Shown in pieces: positions 35,759 to 49,175 of a DNA stretch of 64,000 nt. The notes under the pieces were generated by a model. That model was not told where the DNA came from and did no database searches. It worked only from the letters and a program-made list of their open reading frames with translations. A program made the position numbers and the translations under genes. The stretch is from positions 336,972 to 400,971 of the forward strand of contig JAUIRK010000061.1 in the NCBI GenBank assembly GCA_030549495.1, given 5' to 3'. Numbering within the stretch: position 1 is the stretch's first letter; the number at the start of each line of letters is the position of its first letter. This stretch comes from Nectonema munidae (taxonomy: Eukaryota; Nematomorpha; Nectonematoida; Nectonematidae).

Positions 35759-37211
35759 TAAAGTGACCAGACGTCCCGCTTTTGGCGAGACGGTCATGAT
35801 TTTCAATAAATTGTCCCGGGGCATTTTAAAAAAGTCCGATTTTAGAAAAGAATGCATGACAAGCCAGAAAACGGCAATATACAATTTTCGGTGACCATAT
35901 GACCACTTTGTCAGGATGTGAATTTCATATTATTTTTGTTAATTTTTAGTTTGGTAAAAAATAATTATCACTATTTAGAATTGTTATTTACTTGATTTAT
36001 TTTTTGGTTTTAAATTTTTTGTTTTAGCAGTTTTAATATTTTTTTATCATCAATAAAAGCTAAGTAAAAGATGATTGTTCGAAAAGTATAAAAAAAAAAT
36101 GGAAATTTTGAGTTTGTAAAAAAATTGTGAAAAAATTAATTTTCAAAATATATTACTTTTTAAGTGTTTCATCGAAATTTATAAATTAGATTGATAATTT
36201 TTTTTTTATTTTTTACTTGAAGTACAAAAAATATATTCTTATTTCTATATATACACTGTGTTCGTTGAAATGCTGAATGAATTTTGTGAAACTGCGGGAG
36301 TCGAAAATCAGAAAATACTTGGATACAGTAAAACGCGCTGGCTAGCTTTTTTGCCAGCTATGGAAATATATGATCCCTTGAAATCCTACTTTCTATCACA
36401 GGATAAATATTCTAGAATTTTAGAAGAGTTTTTTAAAGAAGATTCTTCTAAAATTTCGCTAGAGTTTGTACAAAATCAAGCAGCTCTTTTTCAAAATGCT
36501 ATAAAATTTATTGAAGGTGACAAAATTTCTGTAATCGAAGTGGCAAATGAAGTTAATAATTTAAAATTTTAGTGTCGAGCGGTTAGACATTACAATGATA
36601 TTGAACATTTTCATTGGGTTACATTAAAACAAGAACTTAAATGGAATGATGTGCAAAAATCATTCGATTATATTACTCAAAATTTTCTATATAGTAATAT
36701 TTCCGAAAATGAACTTTTTAATGAGGCATAATTATTTAAAAAATATATTGATAATGAAAAGTTTAAATTTTGGGCATCAGCGAAAATCACGATAGAGAAC
36801 AAATGGTTGGAAGCATTTCACCATTTTGAAGCAAACCATATTCTATATAATAATGCACTGAAGATAGTGGAATATGCACAGTCCTTACCAGGAACTAATG
36901 CTGCAACTGAACGTCTTTTTTCTACGGTGAATAAAGTATGGACATCAGAAAAATCACAATTAAGTGTTTAAAAGACTTTAAAAGCCATTTAATGTGTGAA
37001 ATATAATCCAACGAGTTCTTGTGAAAAATTTTATGATTTTTAAAACAACAACAACAGTCTACTAAAAATAATTCACTCAAATGACAAATATGCGAAAGAA
37101 TATATAATACTATACATATTATTTAATGTATTGTACGTATATTTGAAAAAATATATTACGATACTATTTTTGCAATTTTTTGTTGCTCCATATAGACCAA
37201 ATTTTTAATCA
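35759..37211 (+). pseudogene. hAT element relic, unit 4
   Basis: Same nonsense codons; private substitution near 37117 in the 3' noncoding part. Confidence 0.85.
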
Positions 37212-37377
37212 TCTTTATTTGTTTCATTTGTTGGGCTAAGGTCAATATTGCAAAAAAACAAACTCAAAGCATTAAGACATTAATATTTTTAATTTAAAAA
37301 GCTATGTTAGAAAGACTGGAATTTTATACGAAAAATTTTTTCTTAAAACTGATCTGAAAGTGTGACATTTAAAGAAA

Positions 37378-37638
37378 TTACCCCTTTTTCAAGAAGTGAC
37401 GACAAGTGAAACAAAAAGCTGCTTGTTTTGAAACTGAATATTCAAGCCAGGGATAGATTTTGTACCAAGAAGACTTGAATTTTCTTTCATTTTTAGTTAT
37501 GAGTTTGAAAGAGTTGTCATTGACGGGCTGACAAGGACCTTGATCTTTAGCTCCTAAGTCTTCAGGATACCTTTTATCATTACTTTCATTATCATTAATA
37601 AAATCGTCAGTCGCATCAAGGGTAGGACTGGATTGCAG
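37378..37638 (-). pseudogene. TTF-type hAT zinc finger fragment, unit 4
   Basis: Identical in reading to the unit 1 copy. Confidence 0.85.
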
Positions 37639-38878
37639 CTATACAAATTCATGGTTAAAAAATGAAAACTCGTAAAGCGAAAAACACAAAACGAATCAGA
37701 TTGGTGAACATTATCTTGTTTTGTTTGCAATTTGCTTGCTTTGCAAAAGTAGAAAGAAATTTTCCTCATGATGCTTAAAATTGACATGTTAATAATATAA
37801 AGTAGTTCGAATGATTTTTCTAAATATATTCTCAAAAATGAAATAAAATGATTTATGAACAGTTATATCATCGCAAGTATTAAAAAAATAAAAAATATTT
37901 TCTAAATTTACTACTTTTATGTGAAAAATACTCCTCATTTCAACTGAAAACATACTCTAAAAGCACTAAGAAGACCAAAACGTCCAAAAATCCCTAACTC
38001 TAACTCTAAAAATGTCACAACCCATTACCTAACTCGAAGCCTAACATTAAAAGTATCACAACCCTTCACTTAACCCTAAGTCTAACCTTTTATACATTTT
38101 GTTTTTCGGACGTTTTGGTTTCGGACGTTCGGTTTTTGACCAGACCCCAACTTGATTACAATATTATGAACACACAGATTAGAGCTTACTTTGAAAAAGT
38201 TGAGCAATAAAAACTAGTATGTAGTAAATGGAAAGAAGGCCTTAAAATAGATGTCTTCTATAGAAAGTATGATGTCCCTTTCTTACGAGCCAATCAAAAA
38301 TTATGATCCAATCAAAACACGTATGCTTGATACATTCTGTGATCAGAAAAAATTAAAGGCGAGACACATAAAAAGGCATCCGTCTAGTCAGACACAAACA
38401 TCAAATCTAAAACACATGTTTGTTCGCATTTTGTAAGAAAGTAGACAAACCTCAAAACGAAAAAGCGCCCACGCATTGTAAGACAGTAGACAAAATTATA
38501 CAGTATGTATGATGAAGAGAGAGAAACAATGAAAACTTGATATTGGCTAGTAGTAAAGATGTTCGTACACTCAGTCTCTATCACATAACATAAGCATAAA
38601 CTTGAAACAAATGACAACAGAAGAAAAGCAGACATACAATAGATCTCTTGTAGCCAACATGTGTTTTTCATTAAAGTTTGCTGCAAACAAGTATGATGAG
38701 TATTCAGCAGTATTTTTCGACCAACTCTAATGTCGACTTATCCCCTTGTTTTCAGAATAATTCAAGGCGATAGAAAAATGATTAAGTTATTAAAACTTGC
38801 GAAGACAACTGTTATAATAAATAAGATATAAATTTTTTAACGACACTCAGAGGAGGCAAAAAAATCCAGGGGGGGGGG

Positions 38879-39040
38879 CAGTGGCGTAGCCAGAGGGGGC
38901 AAGGGGACAGTGCCCCCCCCCCCCCCCAAATAGCTTTTCTGCCCCCCCCCCCCAAATAATTTTATTTCCAATATGCTTGCTCCCCTAAATTCCTTGCATG
39001 CCCCCCCCCCCCCAACTTCCATTTTTTGGCTACGTCACTG
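38879..39040. mobile_element. hAT-type MITE, unit 4
   Basis: Same element; here homopolymer lengths leave a spurious glycine/proline-rich open frame on the minus strand (38837-39022). Confidence 0.85.
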
Positions 39041-39818
39041 AGGGGGGGGGGGGGGGGTTAGAAAAATTATTTTGAAATGAGTTTATTCACAAAATGGATA
39101 TTTTGCTTAGCGATTCTCAGTGAATAGAAAATTGAGGCAGAGTTGCATGCCAGTACCAAAATGAAAGAGTATGAGTGAATTTTATATGTCTTGATTTCGG
39201 TGCTTTTTTCTCTATACCCAAGGGGTTTAAGCTTTTAGAGTCTAGACTAAAGGTAAACATTTATTTTATGAAAGTTAGTTTCACTGTTTCACGATTAATC
39301 ATTCTGCACTGAACACTATGAAGGAAAGATAGGAAGGGGCTGATTTATTTTGCACCATGGGAAATTGTAAAACGAAGCTATATTGTAACAAAGTAAACAA
39401 ATGTTGAAATTTTCACTCTAAAACCCATACACAGCAGTAAGGTAGAAAATTGTGCACATCATACCAGCATTATCATGACATCGTAATATTTCAAACAGCA
39501 TGCTCACCACTGACACGCTGGAAAACAACATTTCGTCGACGAAAAGAGATCTCATCGACAACAGAGACGAGATCTAAAATTCGGATCTAAAAGTTTTAAT
39601 TTCAATATATTATCTGTATATTTCGAACACACTCGGTTAGCTTTTGACAAATGATTTTTGCCGACGAAATCTGATTTTGTATAAAATATCTCGTTTTTGT
39701 TGGCAACTATAAAACAAAAGCTTCAATATTTTATATTTGAACAAACTTGATTTGGATGTAAATATCTTTTTTTGATTCTTGATTAAATCAATTTTTTTCC
39801 TTCATCCTTTATCTAATT

Positions 39819-40052
39819 CAGAGGTTCTTAACCCTGGGTCGTTTTGGGTCGCTAACAAAAATAAAACTTAATTATACGAGTAGAAATGAATACAGTCAGA
39901 AACCCATTTGATGTGAAAATTGAAGATATACCTCGGGAAATTTCTGATATCTACCAATTAGAAGAGCAACTCATTTAAATAAAAACGACAAAGCTCTTGA
40001 ATGTGATTTTAAAACAGAAACTTTGAGTGCCTTCTGGACATAAAGAAAAAGA
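39819..40052 (+). pseudogene. hAT end with coding scrap, unit 4
   Basis: Copy of the unit 1 fragment, same frameshift. Confidence 0.65.
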
Positions 40053-40785
40053 AGTGGTGGGGTTTTTAAAGCACTTAATGACTTATAAACTCCACGTACA
40101 TGTTAGAATTTATTTTCAACCACCTAGCTTTTTAGTATTGTTTTATAATTTTTTAAGAAAATAATTTTTGAGGTGCTTAATCTCCTTATTTTTTATTTGA
40201 TTTTACATAACACTATCTCAATTCTTATTCCCATACATGCGCATATTTCAGTTAAATTCGGTATATCATATAACTAAGAACTATTGATAGTAAAGGATGA
40301 TTAGAAAGTTTTCTGATTTATTTTTTTAATACTTCATTTTGATTTTTGAGAAATGTTGTCAAATATTACCCAAAACTCAAAATTCTTCTATCCACACCCG
40401 CATAACCGCGCAAATATTTTTATGTGGGTAATCGAGGATCGACCAAGTTTGACTGTATTATATTTTTTAGGTCTGTGATTTTGTGTCTTGATCATATGAT
40501 TACTTTCCTAATACTGCTAAGGAAAGATTATTATTCAATAGTAAAAGTAACTTCATAAATTTAAAGATGTATTTTTATTTTAGGTCAGCGCACTTGAATT
40601 TTGGAATTAGCTTAAAGAAATATTTTTCTATCGCAAAATTTTTTAAAGTTTTCAATGCAAATACTTCAATGGCATAACCAGCATTATTAACTTACGAATA
40701 ACCTTTTGAATTGAAATAAATAAATTTTTTATAATGATAACAAATTTTACATTTTATGATTCGCACTTTATCAATTTTTCTCACT

Positions 40786-41101
40786 TTTATCAGAGTTTTT
40801 ATTAAAATAGAACTTGCAAGTCTGGCTAGGACGCGGTTAAAACATGACTTCTGTCTTCTTAGTGTTCATTGTGAGGCGTTAGTTGTCACTGGCCCAAGAT
40901 AACTTATAAGTTGATGACTGCATTTTCTGCTTATTCCTGGCGTTCAGTGTATGTTATCCACAAAAAATTTCAAATAACTCTCCGTTTAAGCTTTGTTAAG
41001 GCAAGCAGTCGTCTTTGTTTATGCATCTTCCCATTAGTCCTGTACCTGATGCCTATTCCTTCTTCCTTGTAGAGAAAGGCGTTGATTAAAATGGTTGTTA
41101 A
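40786..41101 (-). pseudogene. RTE-like RT fragment, unit 5
   Basis: Copy of the unit 1 fragment with CTCC at the variable site, as in unit 2. Confidence 0.75.
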
Positions 41102-41707
41102 TCTAACAAAGACCGCAATTCTTCGAATCATTTTTTTAATGAAAATACTTTATATTATGTTTAATTCAGACCTTATAAAGATCAAAAATTAATAATTGGT
41201 TGTGCTTGAAAAAAGTCTCCTATTTTTGAGATGATAATCGGCAGCAGCAAAATATTAAATGTTAAATTTATTGAAAATTGCTTAATATTCGTTTTTTGTA
41301 TTTAAGTTAAAAAAGTTAAAAATTTCCTGGTTAAGGAACCTTTCATCTGCTGCAGATTTTCTGTCTTTTTGACAATTCTAGCAGTGTCGTTTAATTTGTG
41401 TTAACCTAACAAAATGATTTCCTTTATCATATTTAAATTCTTCATTGACTCTTTCTTTCAAACGCCTTGATTTCTGTGCATAATTTTTTTACAATTGGTG
41501 GAGGAAACATTTGAATTGAGAGATAAAGAAATTCTTTTCGTTTATAATAAAGTTATTTAGTCTTTTACACTCATAAAATTGTTAGTTTTTAGCAATTTAC
41601 TAAATGAAATCGAGCCTTTGTGTGAAAATAGGAAACCACGATTTTTTATTCTATTTCTTCTTCTGTATAAAGAAACTTACTTATCAAGCATATCAGCATC
41701 TCATATG

Positions 41708-43160
41708 TAAAGTGACCAGACGTCCCGCTTTTGGCGAGACGGTCATGATTTTCAATAAATTGTCCCGGGGCATTTTAAAAAAGTCCGATTTTAGAAAAGA
41801 ATGCATGACAAGCCAGAAAACGGCAATATACAATTTTCGGTGACCATATGACCACTTTGTCAGGATGTGAATTTCATATTATTTTTGTTAATTTTTAGTT
41901 TGGTAAAAAATAATTATCACTATTTAGAATTGTTATTTACTTGATTTATTTTTTGGTTTTAAATTTTTTGTTTTAGCAGTTTTAATATTTTTTTATCATC
42001 AATAAAAGCTAAGTAAAAGATGATTGTTCGAAAAGTATAAAAAAAAAATGGAAATTTTGAGTTTGTAAAAAAATTGTGAAAAAATTAATTTTCAAAATAT
42101 ATTACTTTTTAAGTGTTTCATCGAAATTTATAAATTAGATTGATAATTTTTTTTTTATTTTTTACTTGAAGTACAAAAAATATATTCTTATTTCTATATA
42201 TACACTGTGTTCGTTGAAATGCTGAATGAATTTTGTGAAACTGCGGGAGTCGAAAATCAGAAAATACTTGGATACAGTAAAACGCGCTGGCTAGCTTTTT
42301 TGCCAGCTATGGAAATATATGATCCCTTGAAATCCTACTTTCTATCACAGGATAAATATTCTAGAATTTTAGAAGAGTTTTTTAAAGAAGATTCTTCTAA
42401 AATTTCGCTAGAGTTTGTACAAAATCAAGCAGCTCTTTTTCAAAATGCTATAAAATTTATTGAAGGTGACAAAATTTCTGTAATCGAAGTGGCAAATGAA
42501 GTTAATAATTTAAAATTTTAGTGTCGAGCGGTTAGACATTACAATGATATTGAACATTTTCATTGGGTTACATTAAAACAAGAACTTAAATGGAATGATG
42601 TGCAAAAATCATTCGATTATATTACTCAAAATTTTCTATATAGTAATATTTCCGAAAATGAACTTTTTAATGAGGCATAATTATTTAAAAAATATATTGA
42701 TAATGAAAAGTTTAAATTTTGGGCATCAGCGAAAATCACGATAGAGAACAAATGGTTGGAAGCATTTCACCATTTTGAAGCAAACCATATTCTATATAAT
42801 AATGCACTGAAGATAGTGGAATATGCACAGTCCTTACCAGGAACTAATGCTGCAACTGAACGTCTTTTTTCTACGGTGAATAAAGTATGGACATCAGAAA
42901 AATCACAATTAAGTGTTTAAAAGACTTTAAAAGCCATTTAATGTGTGAAATATAATCCAACGAGTTCTTGTGAAAAATTTTATGATTTTTAAAACAACAA
43001 CAACAGTCTACTAAAAATAATTCACTCAAATGACAAATATGCGAAAGAATATATAATACTATACATATTTTTTAATGTATTGTACGTATATTTGAAAAAA
43101 TATATTACGATACTATTTTTGCAATTTTTTGTTGCTCCATATAGACCAAATTTTTAATCA
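41708..43160 (+). pseudogene. hAT element relic, unit 5
   Basis: Same nonsense codons and the same truncated right end at the A/B junction. Confidence 0.85.
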
Positions 43161-43326
43161 TCTTTATTTGTTTCATTTGTTGGGCTAAGGTCAATATTGC
43201 AAAAAAACAAACTCAAAGCATTAAGACATTAATATTTTTAATTTAAAAAGCTATGTTAGAAAGACTGGAAATTTATACGAAAAATTTTTTCTTAAAACTG
43301 ATCTGAAAGTGTGACATTTAAAGAAA

Positions 43327-43587
43327 TTACCCCTTTTTCAAGAAGTGACGACAAGTGAAACAAAAAGCTGCTTGTTTTGAAACTGAATATTCAAGCCAGG
43401 GATAGATTTTGTACCAAGAAGACTTGAATTTTCTTTCATTTTTAGTTATGAGTTTGAAAGAGTTGTCATTGACGGGCTGACAAGGACCTTGATCTTTAGC
43501 TCCTAAGTCTTCAGGATACCTTTTATCATTACTTTCATTATCATTAATAAAATCGTCAGTCGCATCAAGGGTAGGACTGGATTGCAG
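43327..43587 (-). pseudogene. TTF-type hAT zinc finger fragment, unit 5
   Basis: Identical in reading to the unit 1 copy. Unit 6 lacks part B and so has none. Confidence 0.85.
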
Positions 43588-44826
43588 CTATACAAATTCA
43601 TGGTTAAAAAATGAAAACTCGTAAAGCGAAAAACACAAAACGAATCAGATTGGTGAACATTATCTTGTTTTGTTTGCAATTTGCTTGCTTTGCAAAAGTA
43701 GAAAGAAATTTTCCTCATGATGCTTAAAATTGACATGTTAATAATATAAAGTAGTTCGAATGATTTTTCTAAATATATTCTCAAAAATGAAATAAAATGA
43801 TTTATGAACAGTTATATCATCGCAAGTATTAAAAAAATAAAAAATATTTTCTAAATTTACTACTTTTATGTGAAAAATACTCCTCATTTCAACTGAAAAC
43901 ATACTCTAAAAGCACTAAGAAGACCAAAACGTCCAAAAATCCCTAACTCTAACTCTAAAAATGTCACAACCCATTACCTAACTCGAAGCCTAACATTAAA
44001 AGTATCACAACCCTTCACCTAACCCTAAGTCTAACCTTTTATACATTTTGTTTTTCGGACGTTTTGGTTTCGGACGTTCGGTTTTTGACCAGACCCCAAC
44101 TTGATTACAATATTATGAACACACAGATTAGAGCTTACTTTGAAAAAGTTGAGCAATAAAAACTAGTATGTAGTAAATGGAAAGAAGGCCTTAAAATAGA
44201 TGTCTTCTATAGAAAGTATGATGTCCCTTTCTTACGAGCCAATCAAAAATTATGATCCAATCAAAACACGTATGCTTGATACATTCTGTGATCAGAAAAA
44301 ATTAAAGGCGAGACACATAAAAAGCCATCCGTCTAGTCAGACACAAACATCAAATCTAAAACACATGTTTGTTCGCATTTTGTAAGAAAGTAGACAAACC
44401 TCAAAACGAAAAAGCGCCCACGCATTGTAAGACAGTAGACAAAATTATACAGTATGTATGATGAAGATAGAGAAACAATGAAAACTTGATATTGGCTAGT
44501 AGTAAAGATGTTCGTACACTCAGTCTCTATCACATAACATAAGCATAAACTTGAAACAAATGACAACAGAAGAAAAGCAGACATACAATAGATCTCTTGT
44601 AGCCAACATGTGTTTTTCATTAAAGTTTGCTGCAAACAAGTATGATGAGTATTCAGCAGTATTTTTCGACCAACTCTAATGTCGACTTATCCCCTTGTTT
44701 TCAGAATAATTCAAGGCGATAGAAAAATGATTAAGTTATTAAAACTTGCGAAGACAACTGTTATAATAAATAAGATATAAATTTTTTAACGACACTCAGA
44801 GGAGGCAAAAAAATCCAGGGGGGGGG

Positions 44827-44998
44827 CAGTGGCGTAGCCAGAGGGGGCAAGGGGACAGTGCCCCCCCCCCCCCCCCCAAATAGCTTTTCTGCCCCCCCCC
44901 CCCCCCCCCAAATAATTTTATTTCCAATATGCTTGCTCCCCTAAATTCCTTGCATGCCCCCCCCCCCCCCCAACTTCCATTTTTTGGCTACGTCACTG
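44827..44998. mobile_element. hAT-type MITE, unit 5
   Basis: Same element with the longest C runs (up to about 19). Confidence 0.85.
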
Positions 44999-45778
44999 AG
45001 GGGGGGGGGGGGGGGGGTTAGAAAAATTATTTTGAAATGAGTTTATTCACAAAATGGATATTTTGCTTAGCGATTCTCAGTGAATAGAAAATTGAGGCAG
45101 AGTTGCATGCCAGTACCAAAATGAAAGAGTATGAGTGAATTTTATATGTCTTGATTTCGGTGCTTTTTTCTCTATACCCAAGGGGTTTAAGCTTTTAGAG
45201 TCTAGACTAAAGGTAAACATTTATTTTATGAAAGTTAGTTTCACTGTTTCACGATTAATCATTCTGCACTGAACACTATGAAGGAAAGATAGGAAGGGGC
45301 TGATTTATTTTGCACCATGGGAAATTGTAAAACGAAGCTATATTGTAACAAAGTAAACAAATGTTGAAATTTTCACTCTAAAACCCATACACAGCAGTAA
45401 GGTAGAAAATTGTGCACATCATACCAGCATTATCATGACATCGTAATATTTCAAACAGCATGCTCACCACTGACACGCTGGAAAACAACATTTCGTCGAC
45501 GAAAAGAGATCTCATCGACAACAGAGACGAGATCTAAAATTCGGATCTAAAAGTTTTAATTTCAATATATTATCTGTATATTTCGAACACACTCGGTTAG
45601 CTTTTGACAAATGATTTTTGCCGACGAAATCTGATTTTGTATAAAATATCTCGTTTTTGTTGGCAACTATAAAACAAAAGCTTCAATATTTTATATTTGA
45701 ACAAACTTGATTTGGATGTAAATATCTTTTTTTGATTCTTGATTAAATCAATTTTTTTCCTTCATCCTTTATCTAATT

Positions 45779-46012
45779 CAGAGGTTCTTAACCCTGGGTC
45801 GTTTTGGGTCGCTAACAAAAATAAAACTTAATTATACGAGTAGAAATGAATACAGTCAGAAACCCATTTGATGTGAAAATTGAAGATATACCTCGGGAAA
45901 TTTCTGATATCTACCAATTAGAAGAGCAACTCATTTAAATAAAAACGACAAAGCTCTTGAATGTGATTTTAAAACAGAAACTTTGAGTGCCTTCTGGACA
46001 TAAAGAAAAAGA
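45779..46012 (+). pseudogene. hAT end with coding scrap, unit 5
   Basis: Copy of the unit 1 fragment, same frameshift. Confidence 0.65.
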
Positions 46013-46719
46013 AGTGGTGGGGTTTTTAAAGCACTTAATGACTTATAAACTCCACGTACATGTTAGAATTTATTTTCAACCACCTAGCTTTTTAGTATTG
46101 TTTTATAATTTTTTAAGAAAATAATTTTTGAGGTGCTTAATCTCCTTATTTTTTATTTGATTTTACATAACACTATCTCAATTCTTATTCCCATACATGC
46201 GCATATTTCAGTTAAATTCGTTATATCATATAACTAAGAACTATTGATAGTAAAGGATGATTAGAAAGTTTTCTGATTTATTTTTTTAATACTTCATTTT
46301 GATTTTTGAGAAATGTTGTCAAATATTACCCAAAACTCAAAATTCTTCTATCCACACCCGCATAACCGCGCAAATATTTTTATGTGGGTAATCGAGGATC
46401 GACCAAGTTTGACTGTATTATATTTTTTAGGTCTGTGATTTTGTGTCTTGATCATATGATTACTTTCCTAATACTGCTAAGGAAAGATTATTATTCAATA
46501 GTAAAAGTAACTTCATAAATTTAAAGATGTATTTTTATTTTAGGTCAGCGCACTTGAATTTTGGAATTAGCTTAAAGAAATATTTTTCTATCGCAAAATT
46601 TTTTAAAGTTTTCAATGCAAATACTTCAATGGCATAACCAGCATTATTAACTTACGAATAACCTTTTGAATTGAAATAAATAAATTTTCTATAATGATAA
46701 CAAATTTTACATTTTATGA

Positions 46720-49120
46720 TTCGCACTTTATCAATTTTTCTCACTTTTATCAGAGTTTTTATTAAAATAGAACTTGCAAGTCTGGCTAGGACGCGGTTAA
46801 AACATGACTTCTGTCTTCTTAGTGTTCATTGTGAGGCGTTAGTTGTCACTGGCCCAAGATAACTTATAAGTTGATGACTGCATTTTCTGCTTACTCCTGG
46901 CGTTCAGTGTATGTTATCCACAAAAAATTTCAAATAACTGTTCGTTTAAGCTTTGTTAAGGCAAGCAGTCGTCTTTGTTTATGCATCTTCCCATTAGTCC
47001 TGTACCTGATGCCTATTCCTTCTTCCTTGTAGAGAAAGGCGTTGATTAAAATGGTTGTTAATCTAACAAAGACCGCAATTCTTCGAATCATTTTTTTAAT
47101 GAAAATACTTTATATTATGTTTAATTCAGACCTTATAAAGATCAAAAATTAATAATTGGTTGTGCTTGAAAAAAGTCTCCTATTTTTGAGATGATAATCG
47201 GCAGCAGCAAAATATTAAATGTTAAATTTATTGAAAATTGCTTAATATTCGTTTTTTGTATTTAAGTTAAAAAAGTTAAAAATTTCCTGGTTAAGGAACC
47301 TTTCATCTGCTGCAGATTTTCTGTCTTTTTGACAATTCTAGCAGTGTCGTTTAATTTGTGTTAACCTAACAAAATGATTTCCTTTATCATATTTAAATTC
47401 TTCATTGACTCTTTCTTTCAAACGCCTTGATTTCTGTGCATAATTTTTTTACAATTGGTGGAGGAAACATTTGAATTGAGAGATAAAGAAATTCTTTTCG
47501 TTTATAATAAAGTTATTTAGTCTTTTACACTCATAAAATTGTTAGTTTTTAGCAATTTACTAAATGAAATCGAGCCTTTGTGTGAAAATAGGAAACCACG
47601 ATTTTTTATTCTATTTCTTCTTCTGTATAAAGAAACTTACTTATCAAGCATATCAGCATCTCATATGTAAAGTGACCAGACGTCCCGCTTTTGGCGAGAC
47701 GGTCATGATTTTCAATAAATTGTCCCGGGGCATTTTAAAAAAGTCCGATTTTAGAAAAGAATGCATGACAAGCCAGAAAACGGCAATATACAATTTTCGG
47801 TGACCATATGACCACTTTGTCAGGATGTGAATTTCATATTATTTTTGTTAATTTTTAGTTTGGTAAAAAATAATTATCACTATTTAGAATTGTTATTTAC
47901 TTGATTTATTTTTTGGTTTTAAATTTTTTGTTTTAGCAGTTTTAATATTTTTTTATCATCAATAAAAGCTAAGTAAAAGATGATTGTTCGAAAAGTATAA
48001 AAAAAAAATGGAAATTTTGAGTTTGTAAAAAAATTGTGAAAAAATTAATTTTCAAAATATATTACTTTTTAAGTGTTTCATCGAAATTTATAAATTAGAT
48101 TGATAATTTTTTTTTTATTTTTTACTTGAAGTACAAAAAATATATTCTTATTTCTATATATACACTGTGTTCGTTGAAATGCTGAATGAATTTTGTGAAA
48201 CTGCGGGAGTCGAAAATCAGAAAATACTTGGATACAGTAAAACGCGCTGGCTAGCTTTTTTGCCAGCTATGGAAATATATGATCCCTTGAAATCCTACTT
48301 TCTATCACAGGATAAATATTCTAGAATTTTAGAAGAGTTTTTTAAAGAAGATTCTTCTAAAATTTCGCTAGAGTTTGTACAAAATCAAGCAGCTCTTTTT
48401 CAAAATGCTATAAAATTTATTGAAGGTGACAAAATTTCTGTAATCGAAGTGGCAAATGAAGTTAATAATTTAAAATTTTAGTGTCGAGCGGTTAGACATT
48501 ACAATGATATTGAACATTTTCATTGGGTTACATTAAAACAAGAACTTAAATGGAATGATGTGCAAAAATCATTCGATTATATTACTCAAAATTTTCTATA
48601 TAGTAATATTTCCGAAAATGAACTTTTTAATGAGGCATAATTATTTAAAAAATATATTGATAATGAAAAGATTAAATTTTGGGCATCAGCGAAAATCACG
48701 ATAGAGAACAAATGGTTGGAAGCATTTCACCATTTTGAAGCAAACCATATTCTATATAATAATGCACTGAAGATAGTGGAATATGCACAGTCCTTACCAG
48801 GAACTAATGCTGCAACTGAACGTCTTTTTTCTACGGTGAATAAAGTATGGACATCAGAAAAATCACAATTAAGTGTTTAAAAGACTTTAAAAGCCATTTA
48901 ATGTGTGAAATATAATCCAACGAGTTCTTGTGAAAAATTTTATGATTTTTAAAACAACAACAACAGTCTACTAAAAATAATTCACTCAAATGACAAATAT
49001 GCGAAAGAATATATAATACTATACATATTTTTTAATGTATTGTACGTATATTTGAAAAAATATATTACGATACTATTTTTGCAATTTTTTGTTGCTCCAT
49101 ATAGACCAAATTTTTAATCA
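46720..49120 (+). repeat. array unit 6, part A only
   Basis: The unit stops after TTTTTAATCA at 49120. Unlike units 1-5, which continue TCTTTATTTG, it continues AGAACCCCATG, which completes the hAT element. A private variant GAAAAGATTAAA lies near 48665. Confidence 0.9.
46746..47061 (-). pseudogene. RTE-like RT fragment, unit 6
   Basis: Copy of the unit 1 fragment with GTTC and CTTACTCCT, as in unit 3. Confidence 0.75.
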
Positions 49121-49175
49121 AGAACCCCATGTTAATGGTGTCCCGCTTTACCGATGTTAAAATCTGGTCACCTTA
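47668..49175 (+). mobile_element. hAT element, full length (1,508 bp) at the array's right edge
   Basis: This is the only copy with both ends. The left end TAAAGTGACCAGA (47668) and right end TCTGGTCACCTTA (49175) are inverted repeats with one mismatch. They are flanked by CTCATATG (47660-47667) and TTCATATG (49176-49183), a 7-of-8 target duplication. The GTCCCGCTTT segment near the left end is mirrored by TGTCCCGCTTT near the right. The transposase frame has the same nonsense codons as in the other units. The element shows that part A and the right flank were once contiguous. Confidence 0.85.

Larger units (their letters stand above)
34811..40759 (+). repeat. array unit 4
   Basis: Part A ends at 37211. 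Private variants include CATATTATTTAATG near 37117 and GGAATTTTATACG near 37319; it shares CACTTAACC near 38068 with unit 2. Confidence 0.9.
40760..46719 (+). repeat. array unit 5
   Basis: Part A ends at 43160. It has the longest C runs in its MITE. Private variants include AAGATAGAGA near 44465 and TTCGTTATATC near 46218. Confidence 0.9.
16959..49120 (+). repeat. 32-kb tandem array of a 5.95-kb unit (5 full, 1 partial copy)
   Basis: Six head-to-tail units start at 16959, 22918, 28862, 34811, 40760 and 46720, each with TTCGCACTTTATCAATTTTT. Full lengths are 5959, 5944, 5949, 5949 and 5960; the last is 2401. Most length change is in G/C homopolymers of an embedded MITE, and only scattered SNPs separate units. 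The unit divides into A (2401 bp) and B (about 3.55 kb); the array is A(BA)5. No intact gene is present; the unit is a mosaic of TE relics. Near-identity implies recent amplification or continuing homogenisation. An assembly artefact is possible, but unit-specific SNPs argue against simple duplication of one read set. Confidence 0.95.

Noticed and set aside
38837..39022. Minus-strand glycine/proline-rich open frame
   Set aside because: It is the translation of G/C homopolymers in the unit 4 MITE and is absent in other units because run lengths differ.
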